NCBI GenBank assembly: GCA_963920705.1
Contig: OY987227.1
Span: forward strand, 22,469,434-22,533,433
DNA from: Odiellus spinosus
Taxonomy: Eukaryota; Arthropoda; Arachnida; Opiliones; Phalangiidae
Direction of reading: 5' to 3'
DNA: 64,000 nucleotides
Below the pieces are notes generated by a model. That model made no database searches. It saw only the letters and a list, made by a program, of their open reading frames with translations, and was not told the DNA's origin. A program made the position numbers and the translations under genes. Below are positions 39,868 through 51,555 of this stretch, one piece after another (within the stretch, counting starts at the first letter, position 1; every line of letters begins with the position of its first letter).

Positions 39868-40884
39868 AGGCTAGGCACTACCTAATGTTTTGATAGTTCA
39901 AAAAAACTAACTTTGAGAAACGCAAGTCTCTAGGCGGCTTAGTTATTTTATAATAATTAAATCCATTTAAATTTCATTAAACCCAAAATACAAGTTTTGA
40001 ATGTAGTGACATGTTGGGCTCAAAGTTTCTGCGCATCAGTTTCGCGTCTCTCGCACATCTCTCGTATTTCAAAAGAAAAAAAATGATGGTTTTTCTATCA
40101 GAGCACATGGCTGACAATAGATGCAAAATTTAAAATGTATGTTATAGCAGTGCCCAGTGGGTGGTTGTAGATTAGAGCTTCAAATAGTCACAATAAGAAC
40201 ACCTGTGTCCGTTATTACCCCTCTCCCAACGATGCTTACATTCCGTACGACTGATCAATGGCATATTTAGGTTGGGTAGGATTATTTCTAGTTTAATATT
40301 TGTTTTGCAAACTTTTTATCCGTGTATTAGGAGTGTTTAAACGATAAGGAATCGATAAAAAAAAATCTTTTGTTGTTAGGTTGCATTCTCCCTTTAATTG
40401 TAACACATCTAGCGACTTTATCCCCGTTGTTTACCAATCCCTGTAAATTTATAGAGATTTTGCTCCGAATATATTTACCGTCGCGGTCTCTCTCCTTTGA
40501 TATTATTTAGTTGATAAATAGTTTCCTCGTTATTTCTATTATACGAAGTATTATATATTATAAATAATAACGCAATAATAAAGATAAAAGTAGAGTAGGC
40601 TCCGTGACTAGAGCTAGTAGTAAATTAGGTCGAAAGATTTTCAATGAAGAGAACGTTTTATAGGTACAATCTTTTGAAAACTATTTGAATAGAAACAATA
40701 TATTTCGGCTTTGAAAACCCGCGACAAGAAAATTATCGTATATAATTAAAGAGATGATGGAACGAATTTTGTAAAATTGAAAGCGAAAGAATTCAAAATT
40801 AAGCCAAAATTATCCACCAAAAGTGGAAAAACGCTTAAACATAAATATCATTATTTTTTCTCTAAATCAAGTCTATCACTTTAT

Positions 40885-41095
40885 ACATAGGTTTCACTAA
40901 AGGGGGTAAGTGTCGTCCCCCCCCCCCCCGTGTTGCCAACCACTTGTGAGTGCAGAGGGAAAGGCTAGCAGTTCAGTTTTGAAGCTGATCTGTTCTGAAC
41001 TGCACTCACAAGCTCCTGGCAACCTGGGAATGAAAGCAAAGCTGGGTAAGAGGGGTGGAATTTTCTTTTGCTCCTATACTGAAAACTATGTATTC
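40885..41095. repeat. Foldback family (CATAGTTTTCAC ends), copy with poly(C)
   Basis: Left end ATACATAGGTTTCACTAAAG, right end GAAAACTATGTAT. The interior arms CCAACCACTTGTGAGTGCA and TGCACTCACAAGCTCCTGG are complementary. A run of 13 C (40917-40929) lies in the left arm. Confidence 0.7.
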
Positions 41096-42051
41096 AATAA
41101 AAGTAAAAATTGCAATCCAAAAAAGGGTCTAATTTCACAAAAAATTTCCAAAACATTTAAAATCTCCCAAATAATCGGAAAATATCAAAAAATTACAATG
41201 GCATCTCATGATGTGGCTTGGCCACCTTGTTTATATTCTAATTTGGTGACATTCTATATTATGAATCGCCTTCTCATTTCCAGTATCAAACCTAGACAAA
41301 TATGATCCCTTAAAGCAAATTGCAATTCTGATGGTGGCTGTTTGTACCAGCTCCTCAGGACAAAAATTCTCAAATAGTTGTTAACCTTGGAAACAGCAAA
41401 AGGAGCCGTTAAAAAGCACCTGTTTCTATTAAAGATGTTGCCTTTTTCAAGATTGGGATAAACTATATTATTATCTGTACTTTTTCCCAAGCTTGAAACC
41501 AACCAAAAGAGCCGTTAAATTGATCCTGTTTCTATGGAAGATGTTGCCTTTTTTCAAGGTTGGGATGAAAAAAGTTTTAGTTTTTCGGAAATCTCAAATT
41601 TGTACAAGATTTTATATTTTGAAGGAGATTTTAAATTGAAATTTAGAAATTTTGAGAGGGGATACTACGAAATTTTATGCAAACGAGTTTTTGGAAGAAG
41701 TGAATGTAATTTGAAGAATGTCCGACCCCTTAATTGATTCCCAGTGATAAATAGCACGGGTGCCATCCCTATGTGGATAGCTCTTATTTGTTACCTTTAA
41801 GCCACCCATCCGTATCGCGTTTCTCACTCATCCATGATTCATTAAAAAAATAGTGTCGACCCGTTGATGATAGCAACGACTTTTGCATAACAATCGTCGC
41901 CCCAAATTAAACTTTATTCAAATTTAAGTCCATAAAATTCTGGGTTGACTGTTCCATTAAGTTGAGAATACTCCGAACTCTTTCGAGTTCGACTGGTCAT
42001 CTATGTAAAAGGGATAATACAGCATGATTTTAGGACACCTTATCCTCTTCG

Positions 42052-42212
42052 AGGGGTCAGACACTCTTGAATTCGCTGTACACCTGAGCTCACTGAGTTC
42101 AGCTTTGTCAGTGCATTTTGTTCGAACTCTACTGAACTCTTGAGTTCAGCTTCGATAGTGCAAAGAGTTCAAAAAAAGTTTAAACCTGAATTCACGAGTG
42201 TCTGCCCCCTTG
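42052..42212. repeat. Foldback element with GGGGTCAGACACTC ends
   Basis: AGGGGTCAGACACTCTTGAATTC at the left is the complement of GAATTCACGAGTGTCTGCCCC at the right. The middle repeats CTGAACTCTTGAGTTCAG. Confidence 0.7.
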
Positions 42213-43278
42213 AAGGAAATAAATGTTTATCACCCAAAATTCTCGGTTGTTTCGTCAAGACTCAACTTTCAAATCTCTAAATGTTTTTCATTTGATGACG
42301 TAATAAGCCCTGGGGCTTATCACTCCACCAGGGTTCGTACAAACAGGGAAAACCTGGAAATATCAGGGAAATTGAAAAATACCTCCGGGAAAATATTGAA
42401 TTATTTGAGAAAATCGGGGAAATTTCCACTCAAAACTGTAGCAAACCCAAAAAACGGCCGAGACATCAATCTAGTTCATTTTTTCAGTCCTTTTTTATAT
42501 TTCTGACACTATTTGTGCTTTTAAAGAGCATTTTAAAATAACAGGGAAGTTTAACAAAAGTAGTATAGAAATGTACGAACCTTTGCTCCACATAGTCCGT
42601 GACAAGCTTGTAGATATGATTGCGCTAAAGGGATTATGTAACTGAGTATATTAAGCTGTGTACAGATTTTATCGAAGTGGTTAAGCCCTCCTTGATTTGT
42701 TATTTAGAGGAAGTTCGAGTAATGCTGTCTTTGTATGTGCAACCGATCAAAGTGGAAATAACTTTATACTGTTTTCTACACTTTATTAGATTGTGATTTG
42801 AAATAAGGGGGGGGGGCCTCAAAATTAATTAATTCCAGTGGATCAGGTTCTTGTCTAGCGTGTATTAATTAAGAACCAAAAATTACGAACTTGCTAAAAT
42901 ATTTAAAGGGATAATGAATATGAGAACGTGGTATTTCAATCGATTAGAAGCCGAATAGCTAACCACTTCCGTATAATCTTTACACCGATTATGTGACTTC
43001 TAATCGATTAAAATACATTGTTTTCGTCTTCATAATCCCTTTTAAAATTTGGACAAGATCGTGATGCTATGTATTTAACGAAAACACGATAGACAAAAAT
43101 CTAAATAACTTTGAAATTGATTATGAGTTTTCATTGTTTCCTTCTTATTTAATTTACTCAATTTGAATAAAGAGTAATAAACTGTTTATATTTTAAAGTA
43201 AATTTAATTTGGAATTGGCCGTATGAACGAAGATAAGCTTACCATTTCCTCTAAATAACAACAATCTTGAACATGTAC

Positions 43279-43440
43279 GTTCACGCTAGCGACCATTTTC
43301 AAACCGTTTTGAATATTCAAATCAACTTTTCAAGCTATTAATTTTATAGTTTAACACTGGATCTTTACAGTTGACCTGAAAAATTTAAAATTTGACCTTT
43401 CCAAAACGGTTAAAAAGTTTTCAAAGTCTCTAGTGTGGAC
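43279..43440. repeat. MITE, CACTAGAGACTTTGAAACC family, copy 3
   Basis: GTTCACGCTAGCGACCATTT at the left and AAAGTCTCTAGTGTGGAC at the right; same interior as copy 2. Confidence 0.7.
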
Positions 43441-44838
43441 ATAAAGACCACTTCCGTAAAAACTGTACACCCATCACGTGACTACGTATCTGATTAGAGC
43501 CTTTGGTAATGATAAATATCAGTTACTTAATTACTTTTATGCAATCAAAGATAAAGGTTGGTCAGTCGTTGAGCATGGACTAATTATACTCGAGCATAAT
43601 ATGCATGCGTGGAGAAATCGACCCCGTCGCAAATCATAGAGAAATCTTAACGAATAGCGTAGCTTCGTAGTTGATGCCGTTGTTTGGTTGTAGTAAACGT
43701 TTATCGACTTATTTACTTGAAACCCGTATCAAAATTGTTTACATAATCGTTAATCGCTGGCCTCGTGTTCTCTCACGTTAGTGTTTAAAATACTAAATTT
43801 ATTACCAGTACGCTGCACGTGGTACCCAGGTACGTCAATATTATTCTCTTCCTTCATTGCTACCACGAAGTGACCCATTTTGGCTCGGATTTCCACCCTT
43901 ATTATTTGAATTTTTATTTTTTACTCCGCTGGTTAGTGAACTGCCCTTTCAATTATTTCGCTTTCAAAATGTATTTTATTCCCTGAGGGCAAACTAACAT
44001 CGTTATTTCCGTTTCCGGTGTAAATTCTATAGGCTAGTCAAACTTTGGTTATTAAATTGGTACATTCTAAGTTCGTATTTTTAAAGAGATAATGAAGATT
44101 GATAAGTGAATGGTTTTTCATCGATTCCTTATCAGTAAAATTTTCGGAATCACCATGATGCCAATACAGGTATTCGAGAGGCTTTTAACAATTATTGAAG
44201 ACGTTTTTGTAGTTTAATGAATTTCTAAAGTTTTGTTTAGTTTTGAATGTAACAGGGCTGCCACAGACCTGGAAAACCTGTAAGTGTCAGGGAATTTCAA
44301 AATTGATCTAAAAAGTCAGGGAATTTTCATATTATCCAAAAATAAAATCGTGGAATTTCAATATTAGACCAAAGAGGCTTCCATAAATATATTTAAAAAA
44401 TTTTCTATGGGATCAGAACCTTGAAAACATTTATGCAAAGTCCCTATTGAGAAAAGCACGTTTTTTTATGAATACTTTCTCACAGTATACTGTCTAACAG
44501 AAGACCTATATTTGAGGACAGCGTATTAAAAGATATCCTTTTTTTTTCCTATAAATTAGCTGTTATTTATCCTATATTTCCTATAATTTTAAATTTCCAT
44601 TCCTACTTTCTTCTATTACAATTCGCATTTAAATTTCCTATTTTTCCTATAAAATTTCAAGTTTTTCCCTGGTCGTCCTGCAATACCGATACATCGTGCT
44701 TTTAAGTTTAATTGAACAGGGATATGATTCGTTATACCCCTTAGATTAACTTATTTTCAAATCTTCCTGTAAATAATCAGAGGATTAATTATTTTTGAGG
44801 ATTTTTCGAGCGTTTTTCGCTAGTCTTAATATAAATTC

Positions 44839-45090
44839 AGATTTGCCACAGGTCAGGGAAAACAGGGAAAAGTCAGGGAATTTAAAAATCTTTCGAGAAG
44901 CCAGGAAATTGTAATCATTATCCGCGGGAAAGATTCGAAGCTGACCCTGTCAGTTGTATAGAAAAGTTTGACGAACGCGATTATATAAAAAATAAAAGTT
45001 TAAAAATTGTGTAGTATTAGCCGAAACGGTCAGGGAACATAGTTGGAGATGGTCAGGAAATTTGAATCTGAAAAAACTGTGCCAACCCTG
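44839..45090. repeat. CAGGGTTGCCA-type element, copy 1
   Basis: It starts CAGATTTGCCACAGGTCAGG and ends CTGTGCCAACCCTG. The body matches 61861-62199 through GAAGCTGACCCTGTCAGTTG. Fragments of the family lie at 42331-42560 and 44250-44340. Confidence 0.75.
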
Positions 45091-45303
45091 TGTAAGTCTG
45101 TAGTATCAAATCGAACTCTGAAGACTTTATAGGACAACAATTAAAGTTAAGTTTAAGTTGACTTCATTCTCTCACTACGAAAACATCATATTTCCTTGGC
45201 ATTTCAAATCTCGTTTTAGAACTTTTAAAATCCGTCAATAATTAGGACAGTATTAATCCCTTTAGGAAATATAACGTAAGCAGGGTTTCAAAGTTCATTT
45301 CAG

Positions 45304-45437
45304 GTACAATTTGAAATGGTACCAAAGCTACGTACGTCAATGTCGCAAATATCCAAAAAAATTCCCACAAGAAAATTATAAAGTTGTTCGTAACACTCGA
45401 CTAAGAAAAATCGTGACAGCATTAGCGAGAAAAACCG
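45304..45437 (+). CDS. Possible orphan exon, protein unknown
   Basis: A 134-nt open segment bounded by a good acceptor (TTTCAG) and donor (GTAATTT). It encodes YNLKWYQSYVRQCRKYP, then VVRNTRLRKIVTALARKT. The composition (Trp, Tyr, Cys and Arg amid AT-rich desert) looks protein-like. I do not recognise the family and could not find partner exons in phase. It could belong to a large plus-strand gene with long introns, or be chance. Confidence 0.25.
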
Positions 45438-47177
45438 GTAATTTGGCTATAGTGGCCGGGTCAAATGCCTCATTCGATTTGTTTTGTTTGTTGGTTATAT
45501 AGTTTAGAAAAATTTGTGTCCCATTTTTTTTGAGGCATAGATTACATCCAGGTTAATCTTCTAATTCTTCTCGTTTGTCGACTCGACGATAATATACAGT
45601 CGGTTTTCTAAGAAATCCCCTAGCTTCTAATTTGTGCGCAAGAAAGGTCAAATAAATGGACTTAGTTTTGAAATGCCATCGTAAATTCCTAGTCTCAACA
45701 CGAATTTTCTATCAAAACTTGAAACACCCGTAAAGGAATTTAATGTTTACGCATAAATCATTAATCTACATATATTTTATACCGCGTTCAGCCCTAAGGG
45801 CATCGGGCCTGAATCTTATTAATTGCCTCGTAATTAAAACAGCTAGCCTCCTCGTCTAGGCTTATTTAAATATTGATGACGGCGTCTGACCCAAGAATCT
45901 CATCCACGTAGAAGTTAGAAGTTAATTTATTCTAAAATTTTAGGTTAATGTAATGGTGTTTCACTCAAATAATCTGCATTATTTGAAGTAGCTAATCTTC
46001 TGAATTCCATTTTACATAACATCTTATGGTGATCTCAGTTGCGAGTAACCTTGTTCATTTCACAACTTTGGGCATGAATAAATATCTCTTAAAATAAAAA
46101 CTTTTTCGCGCGGAACATGAATACTAGGAGGTGTTCGAAAACAAATGTTGTATTGAATGAGGATTTTGAAGATTTTTAAGACCAAGGAAATAGAACATCT
46201 CAGTTTTCTTGCAAATGTTTAAATGTTTTCCACCCTTCTCTACTTCTCTGCAAATTTAGCGCTGATTAGTTTTTCGTTTTGGGTGTCTTCCGTTAATTCG
46301 CGAAACTTGAGATCTAAGTGGCACAAGTCCCAAAAGAAAGTAAATTCCATTAAATATTCAGATTAATCTACCAGAAAATATTGGTGACAAGTAGGACCGG
46401 TTCTCTGTCCACACCAAATTAAGTATTATGTCTTCATAATTTCCAAGTATTTAAAATTGGAAGGACATTCCATACAATCGGGCAAGGAACTGGATAAAAC
46501 CAAGAATTGATTTATGAAATCCAAGAATGCATACAAAGGAGATCTTGTATGTTTCCTTTGAAGTCATCCGTTTTGACTGGAGCGCAGCCGACTCGTTTTA
46601 AAAAAAGTATTTTTCTATCTACTCGAATACTATGTTCTGGGAAATTTAATAGTCCTGGTCGATTTGCCGGAAATGGGCCCTTGTCTCATAGCCGCGCCGC
46701 CATCTTTTTGTAGTAACAGGTTGCCAGACTATTTATAATTTTATTTCCCACAAACCAAATTCAAGTTGTTAGTCCAACGCTTCCTATATGATAAAGTATA
46801 GGAGGCGTTGGTTAGTCTGTAGCTATTTTCACACTACAAAAAGATGGCGGACGATCACGTGACAAAAAGTTTTCCCCGCCAAAATTTTCGCGAGGTTCTC
46901 TAGACTTCCGGTTTTAGAAATCGACCAGGACTATTTATGGACGCAATTGATAGAGGGCGCTATCAGCATTATCTCTAGTTAGGAGTTACAACAGTTCGAG
47001 AGAATACGCCGTGGAAAATATTGGCACTACATCCCAATTTCTCTTGTTTTGATGAATTAGTTCTTGATAAAACTTGTTTCGAATACTTATAAAAAGAAAA
47101 TCTTGATTTTCACAAAGTGACAGTTTTTATTGGGAATTTATACGAGTTCATATAAATGACTTTATTTTTATTCCCGA
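45438..47177. other. Intergenic 3' of DCST1, one foldback
   Basis: No gene recognised apart from the preceding candidate exon. A foldback element lies at 46650-46933. Confidence 0.5.
46650..46933. repeat. Foldback element with TAGTCCTGGTCGATTT ends
   Basis: TAGTCCTGGTCGATTTGCCGG at the left, complemented by ATCGACCAGGACTA at the right. Next inward, GCCGCCATCTTTTTGTAGT pairs with ACTACAAAAAGATGGCGG. A central palindrome CCAACGCTTCCTATA/TATAGGAGGCGTTGG completes a multi-stem hairpin. Confidence 0.75.
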
Positions 47178-50100
47178 CTACTGGGCTGTTTCTTGGGAAT
47201 CATAACGTCCATCATCATTACACGCGTGACATAATCGGCCGAGTTCTCGCCAACAAGAGGCGCAGTAGACGATGGGGCATTCGGGGTTGGAACATTCAAT
47301 GACCTTCCATTCTTTCTTAACGACCACCTTTTGGTCGCACACCGAGCATCGCCGCCTATTATTCGCCAGTAGCGTCTTCAAGCATCCAAGGCCAAGGCGG
47401 CCAAGTATAGAGACTCTTATCCAGGGTTTCTGCTTGCTTCGTTCCTTAAAAAAACAAAATAAAGAAAATAAGAAATTCTCGTGAAATACCTAGAATTTAG
47501 AAAGCGGAGTTCTCCGCGAGCAACCCCTATAATTAACGGGAATGGCGTAGAATTACACCAAGTGGGTGAGGAGAAGAAACTTAACCAGAGAGTGTATAGT
47601 TCTCAGGGGAAGGGAGGTAAGGGATGAGAAAAATGAGGGGTCGGACATTCATGATCACTGTAGAACTTTTACTACAATTTCAATTTTTATCGTACTTTTG
47701 AGTTTCGTAGAACATTTTGTACATTTTTGTGTAAATGATGGGTAGGGTTTCAATTGTGCATTGATGATGACATCATCCAGGATTTTCTCGTATTTCTGTA
47801 AATTTATCTACTTCATTCGGATGTTTATATTTAAACGCGAATTTGATCTGATAGAGACTTTGAAATGTTTTTTAAACGTTTTGGAAAGGTTAAATTATAA
47901 AATTTTGGGGTCACACTTGTAGATATTTGATCAATAAACCAAATTAATATCTTGGAAAATCGATTTGAACATTCGAGTCGGTTTGAAAACGGTTTCAAAG
48001 TGACAAGTGTGATTGATTTGAATGGATATGCGGTTTTCCAAGTGATATTGGTTTTATTGTTCATTTGTGGTCCATAAATATTGATTAGTTTTTGATTTTT
48101 GTTAAGAGCTACAATTTGAATTATTTAAAGTTAGTTTTAAACCTACGCAAATGTTGTCCTGATCCGTGGTTTTATATAACTTAATTTCGAGCCGAATGGC
48201 TATATGGTGGTAAATACATGGGCTCCATTGGTATTTTCAACCGGGAATCCTGAATTTTATTCCTATGTCCGACCCCTTGATATTAACTCAACGCTCTTAC
48301 CTTCTCGGCTCTTTTCTTGATGTAAGCGATGGCGTGACGGATGTAATTTTTCCTGTATTTGAGTCTTTGGTTGTAAAAGAATATTACTCGCTTCTTTTGA
48401 CGTTTCGGGAAGAAGAAGCCGCAAATGCTTGGGCGCGTACGGATGACGTAAAGCTCGACGTAGATTAGGGCAAAGACGAAGAAATAGACGAGGTATACGC
48501 GTAGGACGTTCCAGGGACTCGTTTTTGTCGGCGACGGCAAACAACGAGAATTTGAATGAACCTGTTTTCAGTTCGTGACACGATAAACGCGAAACTTCAC
48601 AATGACGTTTACCGTAAAATATGTTTCCTTTCCCGCCTTTTCTTATACTTTAGGGCCTAAAAAAAAACTCGACCCCTTTTCCGTGAAATTAAAATTTTTG
48701 TTATTAAAGAATTTTGATTCATATTTTAAAGGGAGACTCAAACGTCTTTCCTTAATTGAACCGAGGGGCGAGACACTTGTAAAATTTATAATTGTAATCA
48801 AAATATAGGTATAATTAGAAACCTGTTTGGTTCACTTTCACTTCAAATACTTGAAAAATTCCCCGTGAAATTAGCGCCAAGAATTTGCTTCGTGATAATG
48901 ATACGAGTAATTCGTTTTTAAAATGAAAAGAAAGCTTAGAAAGTTCCCAACCTTGATGACGAATTTCCTCTTTGTTAGTTTCGCACCCACCTGGTCAATG
49001 TATTTTTCCACGCTGAGATTCCTGATAATGTCTCTCATCAAATCCGCCATAAAACCTTTCCCAAATACGGTCAGTCGGACAATATGTACTCCCTTTTGCG
49101 TGAATTCCATTCTTCCCAGTCTTTTCAGCATGTCGAGAGTTTGCCACGTTAGGTAATCGAAACCGAAGATGATAGTCGCCGCAACAACTTGCAAAATTAC
49201 CGGGGTCACGATGGGTCCCAGTCGTTTTACTTCCACTTTGGAGAAACTCAACCTCAAAGGGTCGCAAATTTCTTTCTCTTCCACCTTTTTGACCGGAAGT
49301 AGCGTCATTTTCCCTTCCCCCTTCCTACGGTCGTCTATCGTCCTACAAAGTTTTAGAAAGGTCTCGTGCTTTTAAACTAAAATCGGATTCGGTTTTTCGA
49401 GTAATTTTGAAGTCAACCATTTTATGTGGGCATAGTTTTAATTTAGTTTACTAGGTTTGAAGTCGCTACTTAAGGGTCAGGCCAAAATAGTCGTACAAGG
49501 TCATTGATTAAGATTCGGATGCTTTAGTCAAATCAACCAAGACTGGTACAATTACCTGAAGTACGGTGTGATGTAGTTGTTATCGTAATCTATTTGGGTC
49601 AAGTACTTGTTGACATATGTTTGGCAATTTCGAAACACCAATAAAAACATGAATGAGATAAAATGATGTATTAGAGACACGCCAAAGGCTAACATTTTTT
49701 TTCGAACGCTGAACTCTTGTTCCAAAATCTTAGCCACTTCAACCGGTGTCACATCGTCAATATTTTCTCGAAAGGGAGCCAGTTTGGCAGTTAAACTGTA
49801 TTCGAACTCTTTGGAAAATTCATTCGTGGCTTGGTCCATCGTTTCGTAACCTTCGCCCATACCTTCTGGAGACCCCTGACTGCAATTATTAAAAGCAATT
49901 TTACACAAGCAGTACAGTTTTAATTTGTGGTGCTACTGTTATATATCATCAAGCTAGTAATTGCTGATATTCAATCAAAGTTGACCTTAAAAGTACGCGT
50001 GTTTTCCCTACTTTTATATAAGATTGTCAAATTGGTTGCACGGGGCCATAGGTCAAAGAAGACGCTTTGGTTTCGGGTTAAAGTACCCGCCCTTCTGTTA

Positions 50101-51555
50101 GGGGTAAAGTAACCTAATTGGGGTCACGGGTCAATCAAGCTAAACTGAACTTCTGCTCATAAGTTACCTAGATATACATTTTTCAATAGCTTTTCTTCCA
50201 TCCAATCGGTTGCACGTTGATGACTGAGTGAAACCCCAACAAATCAATCCCGATATAATGTTGAACTTTTCTTTGCACCTCTGATGCGCGTTTTCCAGCG
50301 CGTTCAAACACTCCTTGACGGCTCTGTTGTAGATATCCTCGCACCGGAAGGCGTTCTTTTCCGTCCAGTTGGCCAGCGCCTCGCCTCCCATCATTTCTCT
50401 ATTCATACCTCGCATTTTTCTCTTAATCATTTCCACTCGACTCTCCTCGACGTGCAGTTTCCTGTCAGTTTCTTCCGTTTCCTCTTTCGTCTTAGCAACT
50501 TGGCTATTGTCTCCTATTTCCTTTTTCACGGGCGACCATTCTTTTTTTTGATTCTTTACGGCATCCTGTAAATAAAGATCAGTTGCTAATCAAAGAGAGA
50601 GTATAATGTATACACCTCGGAGAAAGGTGAAAACAAGTAAATAGGTTCGGTAACATTTGGGCCCCTTCCAAAAAACTGGAAATTAATTTCAGATCAAAGA
50701 TCTCTTCATACTGAACATGATGGTATATTTCATGGGGTGCGCGACTTATCCTTTTACCTTCGATTTCTCGCCAACTATTTCAAGCTGTTTGATGATTTCC
50801 CATATTGGTTCGAACTTGAGTTTTAACTTCTCGACCGTCATGTTGAACCTCATCTTAGCCAGACAGCCGGCGCTTCTGGCCATGTCTCCGAAATTGTGTA
50901 TCGTATTTTTGATAGGTCCTCCGATAAGCAGTGACATGGCGTAGGCCGCTAGTAATGTCCTACCGTGTTTGCCGGCCATAGCGGGCCCTATTAAACATAT
51001 CACGCAACGTATCTGCCTCGAGACGGTGAATCCGAGAGAGACGGAGATAATGACCGCGTAACCTGTTGAGATTTTTTTTATTGATCGACTATTCTTTGTT
51101 ATGATTCGAATAGCGGGAGTATATAAACGCTGTTGGCGCAGACATAGGGGTGGTTCACTTATTCTGGGTCATATATTACGAGTTTCCATTATGGAAAACC
51201 TGCTCCTTCGTCAAAAAACTAACCAATAACATAAGGTTATCTAACCTACGGGTCTTCGGTAGTCTATATAAACATTATAATACGGGGGGGGGGGGGTTGC
51301 TTAACGGAAATCACCCTAAAAAAGTGTACACGAACCTACGATTCTCTTTGAACTTTCGTCTAGCGACGTATGTCGAATGGTATTCCAGTACAAGAGTATT
51401 CCCACGATCAGACCGAATGGCAATGCGATGCAAGCGCGAATTATTTTGTAGTCTCTATTTGGGTCGCGAAATAAGGCGTGAAAGGGTGAAAATAGTCGTC
51501 GTCTTCGTTTTATTTTCCTGTTTAGTTTTGATTCCTCATCGTCTACGTTTGCCAT
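47178..51555 (-). CDS. DCST1: DC-STAMP domain protein, DCST1/sneaky homologue
   Basis: Seven exons join in phase to 721 aa: 51336-51555, 50758-51062, 50168-50565, 49556-49879, 48952-49342, 48301-48561 and 47178-47444. DCST1 (fly sneaky) is a sperm membrane protein needed for sperm-egg interaction, and in Drosophila for breakdown of the sperm plasma membrane after entry. About six hydrophobic segments are visible: IIRACIALPFGLIVGILLYW (39-57), two in exon 2, MLAFGVSLIHHFISFMFLLV in exon 4, one in exon 5 and one in exon 6. The charged loop of exon 3 has many Cys. The DC-STAMP signature GFFFPKRQKKRVIFFYN is in exon 6. The C-terminus has a RING-like C4C4 finger: C666/C669, C684/C689, C694/C697 and C705/C708. 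Size matches human DCST1 (about 700 aa); DCST2 is less likely on these features. Intron 6 contains two nested repeats. Confidence 0.9.
47636..48278. repeat. Inverted-repeat element in DCST1 intron 6
   Basis: AGGGGTCGGACATTC at the left and ATGTCCGACCCCTT at the right are inverted copies. The same end sequence occurs alone at 41717-41732. It encloses a MITE copy (47851-48011). The right end lies about 20 bp from the exon 6 donor. Confidence 0.5.
47851..48011. repeat. MITE, CACTAGAGACTTTGAAACC family, copy 4
   Basis: ATAGAGACTTTGAAATG at the left and GGTTTCAAAGTGACAAGTGT at the right; more diverged than copies 1-3. Confidence 0.6.

Larger units (their letters stand above)
39348..45303. other. 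Repeat-rich desert
   Basis: No gene recognised. It holds foldbacks (39508-39867, 40885-41095, 42052-42212), a MITE (43279-43440), CAGGG-type elements (42331-42560, 44250-44340, 44839-45090) and homopolymers (13 C at 40917-40929, 10 G at 42807-42816). Confidence 0.5.
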
